From positions 1 to 30,112 of the forward strand of contig AQSL01000140.1 of assembly GCA_000403035.1 (NCBI GenBank): a stretch of DNA of 30,112 bases, in the 5' to 3' direction. This document shows, piece by piece, positions 25,073 to 30,112 of the stretch. Each line of letters starts with the position of its first letter. Within the stretch, counting starts at the first letter, position 1. The notes beneath the pieces were generated by a model. The model saw only the letters and a list, made by a program, of their open reading frames with translations. It was not told the DNA's origin and searched no databases. A program made the translations under genes and the position numbers. The stretch is from Candidatus Latescibacter anaerobius SCGC AAA252-E07. GTDB taxonomy: Bacteria > Latescibacterota > Latescibacteria > Latescibacterales > Latescibacteraceae.

Positions 25073-26464
25073 TCATCGAACGTTTTTCCTGTTTTCAACC
25101 GCCTTCTCGACAGCATCGTTGAAAACCTCGATTCCTTCATTAACAGCATCAGCGGTTATACAGAGCGGAGGAGATATTTTTATACATCCGCCGCCTCTTC
25201 CGACCGGCGCAAACATGAGCAGTCCCGCATTGAAACAGTGAAGTACAACATCGAATGCCAGATCGGCATCAGGTTCAAGAGTACTCCTGTTTTTAAGCGC
25301 CATCAGTGCATAAACGAGGCCGCGGCCCTGAAGATCAAAAATATCGCTGTGTCTATCACGGATTTTTTTCAAACTTTCATGAAGCCGTTCGCCGACGACA
25401 CGGGCATTATCCACGAGATTTTCTCTTTCGATCAGTTCTATAGATGCCAGGGAGGCGATACAACCAAGCGGATGGCCGGAGTGAGTGGATGTCATCGATC
25501 CGGGACCATACTGGTTCATGATGTCCTCACGGCCGACAACTGCCGCTACCGGTAAACCGGATGAAATTCCTTTACCGAGACACATTATATCGGGCACGAT
25601 ACCATTATGTTCGAATCCCCACATTTTACCGGTTCGGCCAAATCCGGCCTGGATCTCATCCAGGATAAGGACCGCATTGTACGCAGTGCACCATTCACGA
25701 AGTTTTTTCGCGTATTCATCAGGGAAGAAGCCGCAGTTTGCACCCTGATAGGTTTCGCTGATCACACCGGCAACATGTTCCGGCTTGATGGAGTATTCCG
25801 CAAGTTTTTTCTCGAAAAGATCAAAGCTTTTATCAAATACGATATTCGATCCGGGATGAGGTATCTGAACAAAGGTCGGATCAGGTTCTCCGATCCATTC
25901 CTTGAGTTCGGGGATACCGCCTGCAAGCTGTGCTCCCATCGTCCGGCCGTGAAATGATTCCTCATAACTAATGATATAACGCTTATCAGGGCCGCCTTGC
26001 TTTAACCCCCATGTTTTTGCTAATTTTATTGCGCATTCGGTCGTTTCCGCTCCGGTTGTGAGGATAAATGCACGGGTTAATGAATCCGGGGAGATATCAA
26101 CAAGTTTTTTGACGAATCGCGCACGCTCACCGGAAGGGAAACAGTAATTGTGAAGAAGCCCTTTCTGAACCACGCCGGTAATCGCCTCGCGGATTTCTTT
26201 TCTGCCATGTCCGGCATTTGTAACGAGAACACCACTTGACCAATCGAGCCATTTATTACCAAAGGCATCATAAACATAAATGTCATCCGCATGATCCCAT
26301 ACTACCGGCGGCTGTCCTCTCATGGAAAACGGTTCGTTGTCACGCAGCATTGAAAGAATAGGGATAGATTCTTTGGGAGGTAAATACGGGCTGCGGATTA
26401 TGCGATGGGGTGTATGTACAGGTTGTACCGGTTTTGGTTCGATAGGAAATTCTCTGACTGCCAT
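25073..26464 (-). CDS. Class III PLP-dependent aminotransferase (GabT-like)
   Basis: The 463-aa cytoplasmic enzyme belongs to the family of 4-aminobutyrate, ornithine and similar omega-amino transaminases. Visible residues: TTGAETTECAIKLAK (phosphate loop, about 136-150), ESFHGRT (aromatic/His contact to PLP), ILDEIQAGFGRTG (Asp269 to the pyridine nitrogen), and CLGKGISSGLPVAAV with Schiff-base Lys298. AGGAGATAATT fixes the start. It is the third gene of an operon after the radical SAM and VTT-protein genes (32-bp gap to the latter). The amino donor cannot be read from the sequence; 4-aminobutyrate is the usual automatic label. Confidence 0.9.
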   Translation of the reverse strand: MAVREFPIEPKPVQPVHTPHRIIRSPYLPPKESIPILSMLRDNEPFSMRGQPPVVWDHADDIYVYDAFGNKWLDWSSGVLVTNAGHGRKEIREAITGVVQKGLLHNYCFPSGERARFVKKLVDISPDSLTRAFILTTGAETTECAIKLAKTWGLKQGGPDKRYIISYEESFHGRTMGAQLAGGIPELKEWIGEPDPTFVQIPHPGSNIVFDKSFDLFEKKLAEYSIKPEHVAGVISETYQGANCGFFPDEYAKKLREWCTAYNAVLILDEIQAGFGRTGKMWGFEHNGIVPDIMCLGKGISSGLPVAAVVGREDIMNQYGPGSMTSTHSGHPLGCIASLASIELIERENLVDNARVVGERLHESLKKIRDRHSDIFDLQGRGLVYALMALKNRSTLEPDADLAFDVVLHCFNAGLLMFAPVGRGGGCIKISPPLCITADAVNEGIEVFNDAVEKAVENRKNVR

Positions 26465-26496
26465 AATTATCTCCTGAAACTTTATTTTAAATTTTT

Positions 26497-27180
26497 TTAT
26501 ACCTCATTGCTAGCTGGAGCACTCTTTATTTCATTATTCTTTTTTAAAAGGTTTTTTATTACTGCAATATTTGTTGTAACGATGAGAATAATAAACAGAG
26601 CAATCAATACAGAGCCCGGAATCTTAAAAATATGACCAATTTGAGCAAGAATATAAAAGCGGGGAGCACGTGATAAAAAAACAGCAATCAAATACTTGAG
26701 TATGGGATAATGGCTTAATACAACCAGAAAACGAATAGGATAAAAAGGAACCGGCGTAAAACCTGCTATCAGAATTGCAGCGAATTGAAATTTCTTGAAA
26801 AGTTCTATAATCCTGTTGGTTATTTTCGCGCCGGTAATTTTTTTGAAAAAAGTTACATCCACAACAAATCCGAACACAGAATAGTTTATGGCTTCTGTGA
26901 GTACTGTTCCGACAACAGCCACGAGTGCAACCGTGAGCGGTTCATGGAATCTGCCGAAATAAAGTAAAACCGGTTCATGGGGAACAAGGCCTATAAGAAA
27001 TTCAGAAGGAAAAGAATAGAAAAAAAGAACAACAAGACTTTTGCTTTTTTGAAGGGGTTCGGAGGTTAACCAGATAAAAAGAAGCGTAAGAATCATAGCT
27101 ATTTCAAGAATGAATATATATAATCTTACTCTGGAATGTGCCTTTCCGGCAGTGAATACTGGTAGAGATGTTTTTGTCAT
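26497..27180 (-). CDS. VTT-domain (DedA/TVP38-like) membrane protein
   Basis: The 227-aa inner-membrane protein has five to six hydrophobic spans. Its central part fits the VTT (SNARE-associated) fold: a glycine/proline-rich re-entrant region around LIAGFTPVPFYPIRFLVVLS, and the following arginine-bearing segment FLSRAPRFYILAQIGH, as in DedA proteins. DedA relatives flip undecaprenyl phosphate or other lipids or affect proton-motive force; which of these applies is not known here. The Shine-Dalgarno is weak (GGAAAT). It is 45 bp after the radical SAM gene and 32 bp before the aminotransferase, so all three are probably one transcript. Confidence 0.8.
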   Translation of the reverse strand: MTKTSLPVFTAGKAHSRVRLYIFILEIAMILTLLFIWLTSEPLQKSKSLVVLFFYSFPSEFLIGLVPHEPVLLYFGRFHEPLTVALVAVVGTVLTEAINYSVFGFVVDVTFFKKITGAKITNRIIELFKKFQFAAILIAGFTPVPFYPIRFLVVLSHYPILKYLIAVFLSRAPRFYILAQIGHIFKIPGSVLIALFIILIVTTNIAVIKNLLKKNNEIKSAPASNEV

Positions 27181-27225
27181 ATTTCCAATTAAACGTATAC
27201 ATTTCAGGTGATAAAAAGGATTGTC

Positions 27226-28200
27226 TTATCGAGCGAAAAGGGACTGTAAACCAACTTTGATTAAATTGTTTATCGGCTTTTCTGTACTCGACCGGATACA
27301 TGTATGGCAATAGGTACAGGTATTATGTTTCGTAAACTTTTCTTTGAGTTCTTTCCATGAGTGATAATCCTTGATGATCAACCCGCAGGGAGAAAGGGTA
27401 CCGTCAGGATTAACAACAAGAAATCTTTCACCGGCGCGGCAATTGGGTATTGATTCATTTTTAAAAAATTCAATCATGTCATAAAAAAAAGAATCGGTCG
27501 TTCGGATAGTATTATATTTCTTTTTCATATCGATCAGTTTTTCAAAAATAGCTTTTAATTCCGGTAATTCCTCCTGTGAAAACAGAAAGCTTTTATCATT
27601 CGTTCTCAACCAGGTATACGGGCTGAAATTAATGGTAACGCCCCACTCTCTGGCTAATTCAGCCATTCGCGGAAGGTCTCGAAAATTTTTGCTGTGAATA
27701 ACAGAGTTGAAAGTGATGGCCTTATTCTTTGCAGTGTCAACTCTTTTGATAAGGGTTTCAAGGTGGTTGAAAAGCCCCGGAATATTTCTGAATTCATCGT
27801 GCCGTTCATCAGGATAATCAAGAGAAATACTATATACATCAACTCCGATTCTTCGAAGGGTATGATATTTTTCTTCTGTTAAAAGCGACCCATTGGTTAC
27901 AAAAATAATATAAGGGCTACCATCGGGTTGCTTTAGCGCCTCTATGACATGTTGTACATCTTTGCGAAGTAACGGCTCACCTCCGGATATTTGAATCACC
28001 GGGGATTTAAACTCACGATAGATCTGTCCAAATCGCTGGGGAGTCGCCCTTTTTTTGTCAACTATTCCACCACGGTGACAGTGACGACAGTTTGCGTTAC
28101 AATCATGGGTAATTTCGAAAGAAATACATAAGGGTTTGTTATTTAAGTAGTTCAGCACTCCTCTTATTGTGATAGACAGTAAACGTTGATAAGAGTTCAA
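27226..28200 (-). CDS. Radical SAM protein with a C-terminal cysteine cluster
   Basis: The 324-aa enzyme binds a [4Fe-4S] cluster through CNANCRHC (Cys34, Cys38, Cys41), and ISGGEPLL (71-78) fits SAM binding. The C-terminal part has Cys254, Cys272 and C-TYC-HTC at Cys295, Cys298 and Cys301, which fits an auxiliary Fe-S cluster of a SPASM/twitch-like domain. VVNPDGTLSPCG is typical of that region. Such enzymes modify peptides, cofactors or small substrates; no peptide precursor gene was found beside it. The start is TTG at 28200, with AAGGGA six bases upstream and no better in-frame start nearby. It begins the radical SAM - VTT - aminotransferase operon. Confidence 0.88.
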   Translation of the reverse strand: MNSYQRLLSITIRGVLNYLNNKPLCISFEITHDCNANCRHCHRGGIVDKKRATPQRFGQIYREFKSPVIQISGGEPLLRKDVQHVIEALKQPDGSPYIIFVTNGSLLTEEKYHTLRRIGVDVYSISLDYPDERHDEFRNIPGLFNHLETLIKRVDTAKNKAITFNSVIHSKNFRDLPRMAELAREWGVTINFSPYTWLRTNDKSFLFSQEELPELKAIFEKLIDMKKKYNTIRTTDSFFYDMIEFFKNESIPNCRAGERFLVVNPDGTLSPCGLIIKDYHSWKELKEKFTKHNTCTYCHTCIRSSTEKPINNLIKVGLQSLFAR

Positions 28201-28567
28201 TGTAAATCCCTTGTTTTTGTTATTCGTAGTATCCTGAATGAAATCTATGTGAAAAAAACTTTTCCCATCCGTTCAGATATTTTAAAAACAAAGCACTTAT
28301 ACATTATGACAACGAAATCTGCTCTCCCGACGGTTATCGATTTTTTAGACTCAGTCAAAAAAACACGATAGGTAAAACAATACCGAAAGAAGAAATCCTG
28401 TAGTAACAAAATAAGACTTGCAAACGCAGTTAGCAAAATGTTTATTTTAAAAATTACAAGGGACTTTATTCTATTGATTATACTTTCGCCTATAGAGTTA
28501 TTTGCGACTCAAGGAAAACATATAAAAAACAGCGTGAATTACTCTCTGCACCTGAGGAAAAGAAAGA
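28201..28567. other. Divergent promoter region between the radical SAM and oxidoreductase genes
   Basis: This 367-bp AT-rich region must carry both outward promoters, though I could not pick a clear pair. It contains a T-run/A-run hairpin (28341-28362, T6-A-GAC...GTC-A6) that could end transcription either way. Small open frames here have no family resemblance. Confidence 0.45.
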
Positions 28568-29830
28568 ATGAGTAATAAAATTACCATATTTATCATCGGC
28601 GGTGGAATGATAACCAACGATTTAATTCTTCCGGCAGTTTATCATTTACAGAGAACAGGTATCGTAAGTTCCATTGACATTGGCGCTTTGAATAGTGTTC
28701 CGCTCAGGGAATTAAAAAACAACCCAACACTTACTGAAGCATTCCCCGGTCAGGATTTTAGCCCACACCCTCTGCTCGATGAACCGGAAGAAAATATGTT
28801 CCCGGATCTCTATAAAGAAGTTCTCTCCCGCATGGCACCACGGCAGGCAGTTATCGTTGCTCTGCCCGACCCGCTTCATTACCGTGTTGTCAAAGATGCA
28901 CTTCTGCATGATCAGCATGTCCTCTGCGTAAAACCACTGGTTCTCAGGTATGAGCAGGCGGCTGAAATCGAGCAACTTGCATATGAGCGGGGTCTTTTTG
29001 TCGGCATAGAATATCACAAGCGTTTTGACCGCCGCGCACTCCTCGCCAGGAAAGAATATGGCGAGGGTCTTTTCGGCGAGTTCGTCATCGGTGAAGCGCA
29101 GATGATAGAACCTTATTTTTATCGCTTTTCCAATTTCCAGAATTGGTTCACGGTTGATAAAACAGACCCGTTCGTTTATGTCGGATGCCATTACGTTGAT
29201 CTTGTCTACTTCATCACAGGCCTGAAACCCGTTTCAGTTTCGGTTGAGGGTGTGAAACGTGCATTTCCAAACGGTAATGTGGGATACTTGTGGTCACTCG
29301 GCCGTGTACGCTACGAAAACGGTGCACTGCTCAATGTAACGAACGGGCTGGGATACCCGGATAACGGTGCAGGAGCTAATGACCAGGGCCTTAAAATGTA
29401 CTGCGAGGGCGACAATAAATCCGGTTTGATACTTCACGACGACCAGTACCGGGGTGTAGCCTATTCATATGTCGGTGAAACCGGTCCCGCCGGCTCTCAT
29501 TATACCTATATCAATCCGGATTTCTTCAAGCTGGTGCCGTGGGAAGGAACAGGATTCATGCCTGTCGGTTACGGCGTTGAGTCGATACATGCAATCATCA
29601 ACACCATGCGGCGAATTGAGAATGAAACCGCTTCTTTATCCGCGAAGAAAGCTTTACTCAGAAGACGTGAGATTATCAAAGAGGTCGATGAGAGGGGTAT
29701 TATTGCAACACCTTCAAACAGCTCCATCAATGAACTGGTGAACGAAGCCGCCCGAATATCAATACTCAAAGATGGCATGCCGGTTGAGATTATGTACGGC
29801 GATTGTCCTCATGTTAGAGCAAAATATTGA
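28568..29830 (+). CDS. Gfo/Idh/MocA-family NAD(P)-dependent oxidoreductase
   Basis: The 420-aa protein has an N-terminal Rossmann fold (IFIIGGGMITNDL, a variant of GxGxxG, at 7-19). The family Lys lies in HVLCVKPLV (Lys122; E-K-P in most relatives). The C-terminal alpha/beta catalytic domain has VGCHYVDLVYFITG (His208 and Asp211 in the active-site positions). Members oxidise or reduce sugars, inositols or sugar derivatives. The length is normal to slightly long. GAGGAAAAG lies upstream of the ATG. It is alone on its strand and divergent from the radical SAM operon. The substrate is not inferable from context. Confidence 0.9.
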   Translation: MSNKITIFIIGGGMITNDLILPAVYHLQRTGIVSSIDIGALNSVPLRELKNNPTLTEAFPGQDFSPHPLLDEPEENMFPDLYKEVLSRMAPRQAVIVALPDPLHYRVVKDALLHDQHVLCVKPLVLRYEQAAEIEQLAYERGLFVGIEYHKRFDRRALLARKEYGEGLFGEFVIGEAQMIEPYFYRFSNFQNWFTVDKTDPFVYVGCHYVDLVYFITGLKPVSVSVEGVKRAFPNGNVGYLWSLGRVRYENGALLNVTNGLGYPDNGAGANDQGLKMYCEGDNKSGLILHDDQYRGVAYSYVGETGPAGSHYTYINPDFFKLVPWEGTGFMPVGYGVESIHAIINTMRRIENETASLSAKKALLRRREIIKEVDERGIIATPSNSSINELVNEAARISILKDGMPVEIMYGDCPHVRAKY

Positions 29831-29931
29831 AAGAGCACACGTGCGTTACAAATGATGTTATATTTCAATCAATCTTCCCTTTACAGCCTACAGAGAAATG
29901 TATACATTGAATCTTACTCGGTTCAGTTCAA

Positions 29932-29974
29932 TATGTTTTATCCGAACTGTATTCGACACAACGGATAAAACATA
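29932..29974. terminator. Long perfect hairpin, possible terminator
   Basis: TATGTTTTATCCG and CGGATAAAACATA form a 13-bp perfect stem around a 17-nt loop, about 100 bp after the oxidoreductase stop. A shorter AAGCTG/CAGCTT hairpin follows. There is no immediate T-run, so an operator or binding site is also possible. Confidence 0.4.
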
Positions 29975-30050
29975 AGCTGCTTATTAAGTTAAAACAGCTT
30001 CAATAGAATTATTACATTAATAACTATCTGTTTTTTCTTAACTCACCCCC

Positions 30051-30112
30051 TCAGTCCCCCTCTCTTGGAAAGAGAGGGGGTTGACCACCCTACTCAGTTC
30101 CCCTTCTCTTGC
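30051..30112 (+). repeat. C/T-rich tandem repeat with G/C hairpin at the window end
   Basis: CCCCCTCTCTT and AAGAGAGGGGG form a perfect 11-bp stem with a GGA loop (30056-30080). The unit TCAGTCCCCCTCTCTTGG restarts, with two changes, at 30094 as TCAGTTCCCCTTCTCTTGC and is cut by the edge, giving a period of 43 bp. This style of repeat is common at contig ends of uncultured bacteria. Confidence 0.8.

Noticed and set aside
25001..25555. 184-aa plus-strand open frame
   Set aside because: Most of it is antisense to the aminotransferase 3' end; no family resemblance.
28341..28362. Bidirectional terminator between divergent genes
   Set aside because: A T6/A6 hairpin is present but no gene ends nearby, so I mention it only as part of the intergenic region.
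28712..29191. 159-aa minus-strand open frame
   Set aside because: It lies opposite the Gfo/Idh/MocA gene, with no motif and no ribosome-binding site.

Overview
The window reads as Gram-negative chromosomal DNA of moderate GC (mid-40s by eye): a TolC-type outer-membrane protein, an HlyD-type adaptor lipoprotein and two Na+/solute symporters point to a diderm heterotroph. No rRNA, tRNA, CRISPR, phage or transposase gene was seen, so the lineage is not fixed. An uncultured FCB-group or candidate-phylum bacterium is only a guess. Both window edges fall in repeated sequence, and the window could be a complete metagenomic contig.

Region 1 (1-2705, minus strand) is a TetR-controlled efflux operon: tetR, then tolC, then the first 236 codons of an hlyD-type adaptor that runs off the left edge. 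The remaining third of hlyD is found at 7299-7629 on the opposite strand, followed by two ABC ATPases and two ABC-2 permeases (to 11555). Read together, these pieces form one YbhGFSR-like drug/lipid exporter operon. It is split by an inverted repeat (1-95 and 7299-7393, identical) flanking tolC-tetR, a small membrane protein plus an SSS symporter, and a GT-C glycosyltransferase. Inverting the segment between the repeats would restore an in-frame 314-codon hlyD. The cause is either a real inversion or inverted duplication, or a contig-edge misassembly.

Region 2 (11556-17953) holds an AEC-family permease, an MBL-fold hydrolase, a divergent COG3044-type ATPase on the minus strand, and a two-gene unit of 5-formyl-THF cyclo-ligase and a YhaM-like OB/HD nuclease.

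Region 3 (17954-24959, minus strand) has an ABC-2 ATPase/permease pair and a galactose-use operon: galM-like epimerase, galT, galK and an SglT-type Na+/galactose symporter, behind a plausible sigma70 promoter.

Region 4 (25073-29830) has a tight three-gene minus-strand operon (radical SAM protein, VTT/DedA-like membrane protein, class III aminotransferase) and a divergent Gfo/Idh/MocA oxidoreductase.

Superimposed on this is a dispersed, modular, palindromic intergenic repeat family. Six full copies and one end fragment occur in 30 kb, in long and short forms and both orientations. They surround the small-protein/symporter pair and form a 400-bp head-to-head composite before the cyclo-ligase gene. 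I regard this family and the split efflux operon as the two most noteworthy things in the window.
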